Of a stretch of 21,056 bases of DNA, positions 13,715 to 20,860 are shown piece after piece. Every line of letters begins with the position of its first letter. Positions within the stretch are counted from its first letter, which is position 1. The translations under genes were made by a program, and so were the position numbers. Under the pieces are notes generated by a model that had not been told where the DNA came from, made no database searches, and saw only the letters and a list, made by a program, of their open reading frames with translations. Origin of the DNA: Kiritimatiellota bacterium (GTDB lineage: Bacteria > Verrucomicrobiota > Kiritimatiellia > RFP12 > UBA1067); the NCBI GenBank assembly GCA_009777165.1, contig WRML01000004.1:1-21056 (forward strand). Direction: 5' to 3'.

Positions 13715-14572
13715 ATGTCAGTTCCGTTTAAGGTTGAGTTGAGTGGCCAAGTGGCGGTTGTCACGGGTGGTGGGGGGGTACTGTGCAGTGCAATGGCAAA
13801 GGCGCTGGCGGAGTGCGGCGCGGCGGTCGCCGTGGCGGATTTGAAAATCGAGGCCGCGCAACGGGTGGCGGATGAGATTGCTGCGGCAGGCGGGAATGCG
13901 CTTGCCGTCACGTGTAATGTACTGGAGAAGGAAAGCCTCGAAGCCGCGAATGCGGAAATTGAGAAGGCACTCGGGCCTGTCTCGATCCTCGTCAATGGCG
14001 CGGGGGGGAACCATCCCAAAGGCACGACCGCCATGGAGTACCTGAACCCGGATGACCTGCTCAACGCGAACCGCGATTTCGTGACGTTCTACGACCTCGA
14101 CCCCAAGGGCATCGAGTTCGTGTTCAACCTGAATGTCCTCGGCACGCTGCTACCGAGTCAGGCATTCACCAAACAGATGGCACTGAAACGGTCGGGCAGC
14201 GTCATCAACGTCTCCTCGATGAATGCGTTCCGTCCGCTCACGAAGATTCCTGCGTACAGCGCGGCGAAAGCGGCGATCAGCAATTTCACGCAATGGATGG
14301 CGGTGCACATGGCGAAGGCGGGCATCCGCGTCAATGCCATCGCGCCGGGTTTTTTCCTGACCGACCAGAACCGCGCCCTCCTGACGAACCCGGACGGCTC
14401 GCTCACGCCGCGCTCGGAGAAAATCCTCTCGCACACCCCCATGGGTAAATTCGGCGAGCCGGACGACCTGCTCGGCGCATTACTCTGGCTCGTCTCGGGC
14501 GAGGCGGCAGGATTCGTCACTGGCGTCGTCGTCCCGATTGACGGCGGGTTCGCCGCCTACAGCGGCGTGTAA
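13715..14572 (+). CDS. SDR oxidoreductase, probable D-mannonate oxidoreductase
   Basis: A 285-residue classical short-chain dehydrogenase. The start at 13715 follows GAAAGGAAGG; the open frame before it is antisense-like shadow over guaA. The NAD-binding motif is TGGGGVLC at about 17-24, NGAGGNHPKGTT at about 94-105, the catalytic Ser in NVSSMN at about 165-170, and Tyr181/Lys185 in YSAAK. The motifs GNHPKGTT, SSMNAFRPLTKIPAYS and GGFAAYSGV match the Bacillus YjmF/UxuB-type D-mannonate (fructuronate) oxidoreductases of hexuronate catabolism. No other uronate gene (uxuA, uxaC) is in the window, so the substrate is inferred from family resemblance only. Convergent with lipA, only 11 bases apart. 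Confidence 0.82.
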   Translation: MSVPFKVELSGQVAVVTGGGGVLCSAMAKALAECGAAVAVADLKIEAAQRVADEIAAAGGNALAVTCNVLEKESLEAANAEIEKALGPVSILVNGAGGNHPKGTTAMEYLNPDDLLNANRDFVTFYDLDPKGIEFVFNLNVLGTLLPSQAFTKQMALKRSGSVINVSSMNAFRPLTKIPAYSAAKAAISNFTQWMAVHMAKAGIRVNAIAPGFFLTDQNRALLTNPDGSLTPRSEKILSHTPMGKFGEPDDLLGALLWLVSGEAAGFVTGVVVPIDGGFAAYSGV

Positions 14573-14583
14573 GCCCCGCGTGA

Positions 14584-15483
14584 TCAGCCGATGTACGAGC
14601 TGCGCACGAGGGGGGCGCTGGCGACGTGGGTGAAACCGAGCGCGTAGGCTTTGTCACGGAGAGCGTTAAATTCTTCCGGTTCGACGTAGCGGGCAACAGG
14701 CGCATGGCGGGGGGAGGGCTGGAGATACTGCCCGGCAAAGAAAATGCTGCACCCGGCCCCCCGCGCGTCACGCATGACATCCTCGACCTCCCCCATGGTC
14801 TCGCCGAGCCCGAGCATCAGGCTGGTCTTCGTGACCAGCCCCGCGTCAGAGGCGCGGCGCAACACCCTCAGTGACCGTGCGTAGTCCGCCACAACGGTTG
14901 GCACATCGAGGTGTGCCCCCCCCCTCAAATGCGGATAGAGCCTTGGTACCGTTTCGAGATTGTGTCCGAACACATCGGGGCGTTCCCGGATGACCCTGTC
15001 GATCGCTTGGGGAGCCCCCTTGAAGTCCGGAACCAGCACCTCGATGTGGATCCCCCCCCCCCCAAGGGCTCGCGGGGCATTCGCCTCTGCCGCCCCCCCC
15101 CGACGTACCGCTCGGATGGTCTCTGCCCATAGCCCCCCACCACCGTCGGGGAGGTCGTCGCGCGTGACGGAGGTGATGACGACCCCTTTCAGCCCAGCCC
15201 CTCCCACTGCTGCCGCGACGCGTTCAGGCTCGCTTGGGTCAGGCGGCAGGGGGGGGAGCCTGCCCACATTGCAGAAACGGCAGCCGCGTGTGCAGCGGTC
15301 GCCGAGGATAAGGAGCGTGGCGTGCCCTTTTGCCCAGCAATGCCCGATGTTCGGACAAGACGCCTCTTCGCAGACCGTGTGCAGTCCATGCGAACGCAAG
15401 CGTTCCTTCGTTGCTTGCAACGCCTCGGGATGCCCGATGCGAACGCGTATCCAGGGAGGGTACGATTTTGTTTCGTTGGTCAT
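14584..15483 (-). CDS. lipA: Lipoyl synthase
   Basis: Radical-SAM enzyme that inserts two sulphurs into protein-bound octanoyl groups to make lipoyl cofactor. The start at 15483 (MTNETKSYPPWIRVRIG) gives 299 residues, with AGGTG seven bases upstream. Auxiliary-cluster cysteines are C38, C43 and C49 (CEEASCPNIGHC), radical-SAM cysteines C64, C68 and C71 (CTRGCRFC), and the C-terminal RSSY is present at about 294-297. The coding sequence carries G runs of 12, 9, 9 and 8 bases; the 12-base run (15052-15063) encodes four glycines in ALGGGGIH, a loop that is normally shorter. No lipB is nearby, but lpd lies upstream in the same orientation. Confidence 0.95.
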   Translation of the reverse strand: MTNETKSYPPWIRVRIGHPEALQATKERLRSHGLHTVCEEASCPNIGHCWAKGHATLLILGDRCTRGCRFCNVGRLPPLPPDPSEPERVAAAVGGAGLKGVVITSVTRDDLPDGGGGLWAETIRAVRRGGAAEANAPRALGGGGIHIEVLVPDFKGAPQAIDRVIRERPDVFGHNLETVPRLYPHLRGGAHLDVPTVVADYARSLRVLRRASDAGLVTKTSLMLGLGETMGEVEDVMRDARGAGCSIFFAGQYLQPSPRHAPVARYVEPEEFNALRDKAYALGFTHVASAPLVRSSYIG

Positions 15484-15509
15484 CGAATGACACCTATTTG
15501 TAGTGTCCC

Positions 15510-15547
15510 CGAATGACACGAACTGATGCGAATCATTCGTTTCATTC
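15510..15547. repeat. Short palindromic repeat (GAATGACACGAA family)
   Basis: GAATGACACGAA (15511-15522) and TTCGTTTCATTC (15536-15547) are inverted repeats with 11 of 12 positions matching, enclosing GATGCGAATCA. Related palindromes occur at 17144-17205 and 20569-20611. It lies between the second Gfo/Idh gene and lipA. Confidence 0.6.
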
Positions 15548-15575
15548 AATACCCCCCATCACTTCCGTTTCACCA

Positions 15576-16952
15576 TTAACCACGAATCGTCCACGGCGCA
15601 CGCGGGGTACGGTCAAGGAACTTCTCCGCAGCTGCGTCGTTCACGATGGCTTCGGCTTTCGGGTCCCAAGTGGTGGTGCGGCCAGTACGGATCGCGATGT
15701 CGGAGAGGTGGCAAATCAAATCGCCGTTGACGGCGGATTCGATCGGATTGACCGTCGGTCCGCGGGTCTTCACGCATTGGATGAAGTTGTCCCACTGGTT
15801 GCCCTTGCTGGCGTACAGCCTGACATCGTTCTCGCCGAACGCGATCTTTTGCCATTCCTTGTCGCTCGTGCGCAATGCCCCCCGGTCCACGCTGACCCAC
15901 CCCTTCTCGCCGAAGAACGTCGTGCCGTGGTCGCAGTCGGGGCGGTACTTCTCAGTGATAGGCTTGGCGACGGACCAGTCCATGAAGTGCATCTCCACGC
16001 CATTGGCGTACTTGCATTCCACGTCCCACACGGCGAGCGTGTCGAACAGCCCCGGGATGTCAGGGAAACGCCCCGTGCCTTTGTACGAGACGGGCGCGGA
16101 CAGATCCATGCCCAGCCCCCACTGCGCGATGTCGAGCGGGTGAATCCCCCACCCGGCGATGAACCCGAGCGCGTAGTCGCTGATGTGGTAGATGCCGTGG
16201 GGCGACACACGCGTGTTGGTGAACGCCTTCTTGGGCGCGGGGCCCAGCCACAAATCATAATCCAGCGTCTCGGGGGGGGGGACCTCTTTCGTGTCCTGAT
16301 GGAACTTGCGGAGCTCGCTGCCCTCGTTGAAAATCCCGCCGACATCCGTCGCCATGCTGTGGCTCCACACCTCGACGCGCTGGACCTTGCCGATCACGCC
16401 GTTCTGGACAAGCTCGCACGCCTTGCGGAAATGCCCGACCGACCGTTGCCACGTCCCGAACTGGAACACCGCCTTACGCGTGTTGATCTCCTCGCGCAGG
16501 GCCCACGCCCATTTCATCGCCGTACCGAGCGGCTTCTCGACATAGACATCCTTGCCCGCCCGTATCGCAAGCAGTGCCATCGGCACGTGCCAATGGTCGC
16601 CCGTGGCGATCTCCACACAATCGAGATCCTTACGCGCTAGCAACTCGCGGAAGTCCTGATACGCCGCGCACCCCTTTGTCTGATAATGCCCGTCCACCGC
16701 ATTCTTGTGGTTTTCGGCGCGGTCCTTGAACACGTCGCACGTTGCGATGACCTGCGCATCCTTGTTCTTCAGCACCTCCCGCATCCCGGCGGGCCCCATG
16801 TTGCCGCACCCGATGAGCGCGAACGTCACACGCTCCGACGGCACGGGTACGCCGTCCTGCGCACGCACAACCCCAGCCGGGACAATCCACGGCGCGGCAC
16901 CGGCCGCAATAGCCGTCTTCACAAACGAACGCCTGTTCTGTTTCATTTTCAT
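15576..16952 (-). CDS. Tat-exported Gfo/Idh/MocA-family oxidoreductase
   Basis: A 458-residue exported NAD(P)-dependent oxidoreductase, sugar substrate unknown. A Tat signal (QNRRSFVKTAIAAGAAPWIVPAG, twin arginine at 7-8) precedes the Rossmann motif ALIGCGNMG at about 45-53, TCDVFKDR, IATGDHWHVPMALLAI and the classic VYVEKPLG at about 137-143. The substrate domain contains DYDLWLGPAP and HDGTTFF-like segments. The start at 16952 or Met3 at 16946 is unresolved; a GAAGAA purine run is upstream. It differs from the Gfo/Idh protein at 3867-5393 in having the standard EKP and a shorter body. A ten-C run on the coding strand (16272-16281) encodes VPPPE. It is downstream of the DUF6807 gene, with repeats in the 274-bp gap. 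Confidence 0.9.
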   Translation of the reverse strand: MKMKQNRRSFVKTAIAAGAAPWIVPAGVVRAQDGVPVPSERVTFALIGCGNMGPAGMREVLKNKDAQVIATCDVFKDRAENHKNAVDGHYQTKGCAAYQDFRELLARKDLDCVEIATGDHWHVPMALLAIRAGKDVYVEKPLGTAMKWAWALREEINTRKAVFQFGTWQRSVGHFRKACELVQNGVIGKVQRVEVWSHSMATDVGGIFNEGSELRKFHQDTKEVPPPETLDYDLWLGPAPKKAFTNTRVSPHGIYHISDYALGFIAGWGIHPLDIAQWGLGMDLSAPVSYKGTGRFPDIPGLFDTLAVWDVECKYANGVEMHFMDWSVAKPITEKYRPDCDHGTTFFGEKGWVSVDRGALRTSDKEWQKIAFGENDVRLYASKGNQWDNFIQCVKTRGPTVNPIESAVNGDLICHLSDIAIRTGRTTTWDPKAEAIVNDAAAEKFLDRTPRAPWTIRG

Positions 16953-16970
16953 TCTTCTTTTTTTTCTTTA

Positions 16971-17086
16971 ACCACAAAGGACACAAAGGTTTTCACAAAG
17001 GACACAAAGGGTTTTTCCCTCGCAAAGATGCAAAGGTGCAGAGACGCAAAGAAAAAACGTGATATTGTCTTTGTGTCCTTTGTGGT
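16971..17086. repeat. Palindromic interspersed repeat with 18-bp terminal arms
   Basis: ACCACAAAGGACACAAAG (16971-16988) and CTTTGTGTCCTTTGTGGT (17069-17086) are exact inverted repeats. The interior contains a second direct copy of ACAAAGGACACAAAGG and GCAAAGATGCAAAGGTGCAGAGACGCAAAG. Same family as 162-251 and 10855-10998. It sits in the 274-bp gap between the DUF6807 and Gfo/Idh genes. Confidence 0.85.
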
Positions 17087-17143
17087 AAAAAAATTCTCAT
17101 AACATCCTGTAATCTTGACAAAAAAAACTCCGTTTCATTTTGT

Positions 17144-17205
17144 CATCGAATGGCGCGAATGTTCGCGAATGGTTTTTCTATTCGTTTTATTCGCGTCATT
17201 CGATG
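17144..17205. repeat. 62-bp palindromic repeat
   Basis: CATCGAATGGCGCGAAT (17144-17160) and ATTCGCGTCATTCGATG (17189-17205) are inverted repeats with 16 of 17 bases matching. The middle repeats GTTCGCGAATGG and ATTCGTTTTATTCG. Related in motif to 15510-15547 and 20569-20611. It lies just after the DUF6807 stop and could fold as a terminator without a T-run. Confidence 0.75.
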
Positions 17206-17226
17206 ACCATGATCAAACCTCCGGTT

Positions 17227-18168
17227 TCAATCACGCGGCAGATGGCACCCGGTCCAGCAGGACTTCAGCCGTTGGGCGTCCCACCGCCCGGGGTGGACGT
17301 GGACGCGGTAGCGCAAGGTCATCGTCTCGTCTTTCGCGAGCGTGTGGGCCCCCTTCAGGAGGAACGCCGCATTCAGGAAATTGAAGTCGCCTCCCTCCAG
17401 CGGATACCAGTCCCCGGGCTTGCGCGGGTTCTCCGGATGCGCGAGAATCGCGATACCATACGGCTCGCCCTCGAACACGCCGCTCTGCTCCACCCCCGCG
17501 GCCGTGACGTCGAGCCGCTTGTCCGCGTTGCGCTCGACGCGCCCGACCTCCGCCGCGACCGTCTCCACCTCCTGCATCCCTTTCGCGAAGCGCAAGGACA
17601 ATCCGGCATACCCCCCCCAATCCTTCCCATCCGGCTCGCCGGGGATGGGCGTGCGGTCGAGCTTCACCTCCGTACAGGCGGTGAACTCCTGCGTCCACTC
17701 CATGAAGTACGACCCGTCCTTGAGCGACGGCGCGATGATGGCGACCGTCCGCTTCTCCTTCAGCACCGTCGCGTCCTCCGCCGCCCCCTGCGGACGGTAC
17801 TGGAGGTTCATCTCGATGAACGCCTTGCCGTGCGACGCGGTCTCGATCTGCGGCGTGTCCCAGAGGGTCGTCCCGTCCGACTTTCCGTTCTTCTCCTCCC
17901 AGTAATTCACGCCGTTGATGTACTTCCACGAGAACCACAGCCCGTAGTGCCACACATGATCCGCCGGACGCGCCCACGTCAGCGACGGCCCCCCTGTCGC
18001 AGACAAGTCAAAGTACGGCTTGCTCTCCGTCTTCGGGTCGAAGTGGAAACGCCACACGTCCTTGCCCTCCTGCTGCCAAGCGAGCTGGTTCTCCACCGAC
18101 TTGTCCCACTCCGCACACGCCACCACCGCCGCAAGCGACGCAACCCCAACAATACATTTCCCTCGCAT
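17227..18168 (-). CDS. Exported DUF6807 (PmoA-like) protein
   Basis: The 313-residue product belongs, by its PADHVWHYGLWFSWKYINGVNYWE segment, to the DUF6807 family (labelled PmoA-like in databases), common near sugar oxidoreductases in PVC bacteria and Bacteroidetes; no reaction is established. The start is set by AAGGAGG (18176-18182): it is seven bases from the ATG at 18168 but only one from the ATG at 18174. The N-terminus MRGKCIVGVASLAAVVACAEW is a signal peptide; VVAC may be a lipobox, or cleavage may follow ACA. Other visible features are YRPQGAAED, FMEWTQEF, YAGLSLRF and a terminal YRVHVHPG. It lies 80 bases after the isomerase-like gene and upstream of the second Gfo/Idh gene, suggesting a shared sugar pathway. 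Confidence 0.8.
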   Translation of the reverse strand: MRGKCIVGVASLAAVVACAEWDKSVENQLAWQQEGKDVWRFHFDPKTESKPYFDLSATGGPSLTWARPADHVWHYGLWFSWKYINGVNYWEEKNGKSDGTTLWDTPQIETASHGKAFIEMNLQYRPQGAAEDATVLKEKRTVAIIAPSLKDGSYFMEWTQEFTACTEVKLDRTPIPGEPDGKDWGGYAGLSLRFAKGMQEVETVAAEVGRVERNADKRLDVTAAGVEQSGVFEGEPYGIAILAHPENPRKPGDWYPLEGGDFNFLNAAFLLKGAHTLAKDETMTLRYRVHVHPGRWDAQRLKSCWTGCHLPRD

Positions 18169-18198
18169 CTCCATGCCTCCTTTTTTTAGTTACTCAAT

Positions 18199-18239
18199 TC
18201 GATTCGAATCGACGCTTCTCGATTCAACTCGATTCGAAT
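18199..18239. repeat. TCGATTCGAAT direct repeats
   Basis: TCGATTCGAAT occurs at 18199-18209 and again at 18229-18239, with GATTCAACTC between. The unit is nearly self-complementary. It fills most of the gap between the isomerase-like and DUF6807 genes. Confidence 0.5.
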
Positions 18240-18248
18240 GCCATCGAC

Positions 18249-19082
18249 CTATCGTTTCAACAACTTCCTCAAAAAACAAATACTCCTGTCCGCCTGTTCG
18301 ATCGTGCCGCACTCGACGCTCAGGAAAATCTCGCGGTCGAGCGGCGAAAGGATTTTCAGCACGCGCTCCCACTCGACCACCCCGTCGCCGCACGCGCACC
18401 CCACGGGCGTACCCGTCACCTTGCCGCGCTCCGCCGCGCCCTGCTTCATGTCAATGTCCTTCGCATGGACGTGATAGACGTAATCGCGCACCGCCTCCAG
18501 CCCGGCATACGGATCCTCCGCGCCCGCGAGGTACGAGTTGCCCGTGTCCCAGTTCACCTGAATCCACGGCGAGTCCACCAGCCGCACAATCTTCAGCAGA
18601 CCCTTGGACGTCCGCGTATAGATGCCGTGCGGCTCGATGCACACATAGACCTTGTGACGCGCGGCGCACTGCGCGGCGCGGGTGAGCGTGTAGCGCATCA
18701 CCTCATGCGCGAACGCATCCTTCATCCAGTCCGGCTTGACCATCTCATCCGTGTTCACGAAACGCGCCCCGCAGACATCCGCCAGCTCGATGGCGCGGGT
18801 CAGGCGCGGCACGGCGGCCTCCGGACGCATCAGCGGACTGTGCCCACTGATACTCGCGACCTTCACACCATATTTACCACAGATTTCTTTCATCAGCAGG
18901 TTGTCCTGCTCCATCGAGTACGAATGGAAATAATGCACCTCGCTCAACAACTCCCAGCCCGTATGTACCATCGGCTCGATGTATTTGTACCCCAGCTCCG
19001 CCGCGATTTTCACGCCCGCCTCGAAACCCTTGTCCGCGCTCCGCACGAACTCCATGTTCACCGCGATTTTAAACTTCGCCAT
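18249..19082 (-). CDS. Xylose isomerase-like TIM-barrel sugar isomerase/epimerase
   Basis: A 277-residue cytoplasmic protein of the AP endonuclease 2/xylose-isomerase-like TIM barrel family, which isomerises or epimerises sugars and inositols using a divalent metal. Expected metal ligands appear in strand-end motifs: VCIEPHG, NWDTGN, YHVHAKDID and LSVECG. GGAGG precedes the ATG and there is no signal peptide. It is downstream of lpd, with a possible own promoter at 19116-19143, and upstream of the DUF6807 and Gfo/Idh genes, so all three may process one sugar derivative. The exact substrate cannot be told from sequence. Confidence 0.85.
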   Translation of the reverse strand: MAKFKIAVNMEFVRSADKGFEAGVKIAAELGYKYIEPMVHTGWELLSEVHYFHSYSMEQDNLLMKEICGKYGVKVASISGHSPLMRPEAAVPRLTRAIELADVCGARFVNTDEMVKPDWMKDAFAHEVMRYTLTRAAQCAARHKVYVCIEPHGIYTRTSKGLLKIVRLVDSPWIQVNWDTGNSYLAGAEDPYAGLEAVRDYVYHVHAKDIDMKQGAAERGKVTGTPVGCACGDGVVEWERVLKILSPLDREIFLSVECGTIEQADRSICFLRKLLKR

Positions 19083-19115
19083 TTCTCCCTCCTTCGCCGT
19101 TTTGATGGCAACTCA

Positions 19116-19143
19116 AATGTAACAGAAAAAAGACGTGGGACAA
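19116..19143 (-). promoter_or_regulatory. Weak candidate promoter for isomerase unit
   Basis: On the minus strand TTGTCC (19138-19143), 16 bp, TACATT (19116-19121). Each box matches four of six consensus bases. It would start the isomerase-DUF6807-Gfo/Idh transcript independently of lpd. Confidence 0.3.
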
Positions 19144-19154
19144 CCAAAAAACAA

Positions 19155-20540
19155 TTAACGTTTCGGCAAATGAATACATGCGCCATGCAACACATTCGCC
19201 GCTTCCATCCACGACTCTGACAACGTCGGGTGACAATGGATCGAATGTCCAATCTCATCGGCCGTCCACTCGTTGCGGATCGCGGTTGCCGCCTCGGAGA
19301 TGAGTTCCGTGGCATGACACCCGATCGCCTGGGCCCCCAGCAACTGCCCCGTGACCGGGTCGGCAATCCATTTCACAAAACCGTCCGTCTCGCCTGCCGC
19401 CATCGCCTTGCCTAGCGCCGCGAACGGGAACACCGCGACGTTCACCGCCCTGCCGAGCTCCTGCGCCTTCGCCTCGGTCAGACCAACCAGGCCGATTTCA
19501 GGCGACGTGAAAATGCAGGATGGGCAGGTCTTCTCGACGTTTGACCTCATCCCTGCCGCCGCCTCTGCCGCTGCCACGCCCTGCTGTGTCGCCGCGTGCG
19601 CAAGCTGAAGCGAGCCTGCTACCACATCGCCGACCGCAAAAATCGATGCGACGGTTGTGCGTCCCTGCGCGTCAACGGGAATGGCGCCGCGCGCGTCAAC
19701 GTTCACCCCCGCGCAATCAAGCCCAAGCGTGGCGGTGTTCGGGCGGCGTCCCACCGCCACGAGCAGCGCGTCGCCCATCAGCTTCTGCCCCTTGAACGTG
19801 CCGGCCACCCCCCCCCGCTTCACCGCGACATCCGCGAGGGGGGCCCCCGTCAACACCGTGATGCCGAGCGCCTCCATGCGCCGGCGCAACACACGCCGCA
19901 CATCGTGGTCGAGCATCATCACGACATCCTCCAGCATCTCCACGATGGTGACCTTCGTGCCGAGCATCGCCGCCATACACGCAAACTCACACCCGATAAC
20001 CCCCCCCCCGAGAATCAGCAGCGACTCCGGGAGCACCGTGAGGTCGAGGAACGCGCGGCTGTCCATCACCCGCTTGTCCTTTGGCAGAAAGCCCGGCATC
20101 GCCGAATCGCTCCCCGTCGCAATGAGGATGGAGGCCGCACTCAGCCAACGCGTCGCGCCATCGGACTGCACGACGGAAATACGGTTCGGTCCCCCGAACC
20201 GCGCCGTACCGTGAACCCTTTCGACACCGTTCGACTTCAGGAGTGCCTGGATACCGCCCGTCAGCCGCCCGACAATCTCGCATTTCCGCGCGACCATTCT
20301 CGCGTAGTCGAACGACACGCCCGCGGTGGTCACGCCAAAACGTTCGGCAGTCGCCACCTGGTGGTAACGTTCGGCAGAGGCGATCAGTGCCTTGGTCGGG
20401 ATGCACCCCCAGTTGAGACACGTCCCGCCGAACGCCTCCTGCTCGACAATCGCCGTCTTCTTCCCAAGCTGCGCCGCGCGGATCGCCGCCGGGTACCCCC
20501 CCGGCCCCGCACCAATGACAATGATATCGTAATCGTACAT
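19155..20540 (-). CDS. lpd: Dihydrolipoyl dehydrogenase
   Basis: FAD/NAD disulphide oxidoreductase, the E3 subunit that reoxidises dihydrolipoyl groups of 2-oxoacid dehydrogenase or glycine cleavage complexes. The start at 20540 (MYDYDIIVIGAGPGGYPAA) gives 461 residues. The redox disulphide is C41/C46 in GGTCLNWGCIPTK, the second Rossmann glycines are LILGGGVIGCEF, FAVGDVV binds FAD, and the His-Glu base is in HCHPTLSESW near the C-terminus. No E1/E2 or glycine-cleavage gene is in the window; lipA is about 3.7 kb downstream on the same strand. The RBS is poor (GGGGGTTGG). Runs of nine and ten C (19808-19816, 20000-20009) encode Gly codons, the second within the NAD-binding motif. Confidence 0.94.
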   Translation of the reverse strand: MYDYDIIVIGAGPGGYPAAIRAAQLGKKTAIVEQEAFGGTCLNWGCIPTKALIASAERYHQVATAERFGVTTAGVSFDYARMVARKCEIVGRLTGGIQALLKSNGVERVHGTARFGGPNRISVVQSDGATRWLSAASILIATGSDSAMPGFLPKDKRVMDSRAFLDLTVLPESLLILGGGVIGCEFACMAAMLGTKVTIVEMLEDVVMMLDHDVRRVLRRRMEALGITVLTGAPLADVAVKRGGVAGTFKGQKLMGDALLVAVGRRPNTATLGLDCAGVNVDARGAIPVDAQGRTTVASIFAVGDVVAGSLQLAHAATQQGVAAAEAAAGMRSNVEKTCPSCIFTSPEIGLVGLTEAKAQELGRAVNVAVFPFAALGKAMAAGETDGFVKWIADPVTGQLLGAQAIGCHATELISEAATAIRNEWTADEIGHSIHCHPTLSESWMEAANVLHGACIHLPKR

Positions 20541-20568
20541 CACCAACCCCCGTTTTTCTTGCATCGCC

Positions 20569-20611
20569 TGACACGAACAGACGCGAATGGCGTTTATCCG
20601 TTTCATTCGCG
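20569..20611. repeat. Short palindromic repeat upstream of lpd
   Basis: CGCGAATG (20582-20589) and CATTCGCG (20604-20611) are perfect inverted arms, preceded by TGACACGAACAGA. The TGACACGAAC..GCGAAT..CGTTTCATTC order is shared with 15510-15547. It occupies the gap between the DUF6485 stop and the lpd start. Confidence 0.5.
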
Positions 20612-20633
20612 AAATGCGACGACATCCGAAAAT

Positions 20634-20837
20634 CTACCGTTGCCCGTCGTTGACCTGCCGTGCGAAGTGCGCGAAGCTACGGTCGTAGGTCCGCTCCGCG
20701 TCGGCAGAGAAACAGCAGGCCGGGAGTTGGCGTTTGGCAAGGTGATACGACAGGCAGTCGCAGCAAATGCCGCGTCGTGGGCATCCTGCGTATGTGCAGT
20801 TGCACGTTTTCGTGTTCGCGTTCTGTTTGCATTCCAT
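20634..20837 (-). CDS. DUF6485 cysteine-rich small protein
   Basis: A 67-residue protein starting MECKQNANTKTCNCTYAGC at 20837; GGAGG lies eight bases upstream, whereas the alternative ATG at 20852 contains that RBS. Cysteines in CNCTYAGCPRRGICCDCL and ACCF, followed by SADAERTYDRSFAHFARQV, fit the DUF6485 family of small Cys-rich, probably metal-binding, cytosolic proteins. Function unknown. It is 23 bases after the Sel1-repeat gene and probably co-transcribed with it. Confidence 0.75.
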   Translation of the reverse strand: MECKQNANTKTCNCTYAGCPRRGICCDCLSYHLAKRQLPACCFSADAERTYDRSFAHFARQVNDGQR

Positions 20838-20860
20838 AACTTTTTCCTCCATTTACCGGG

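Noticed and set aside
12250..14064. 604-aa minus-strand open frame across guaA and the SDR gene
   Set aside because: It spans two well-supported plus-strand genes and has no recognisable domain; a shadow of GC-rich coding DNA.
18169..18174. Upstream ATG (18174) for the DUF6807 protein
   Set aside because: It is only one base from AAGGAGG; the ATG at 18168 has proper seven-base spacing.
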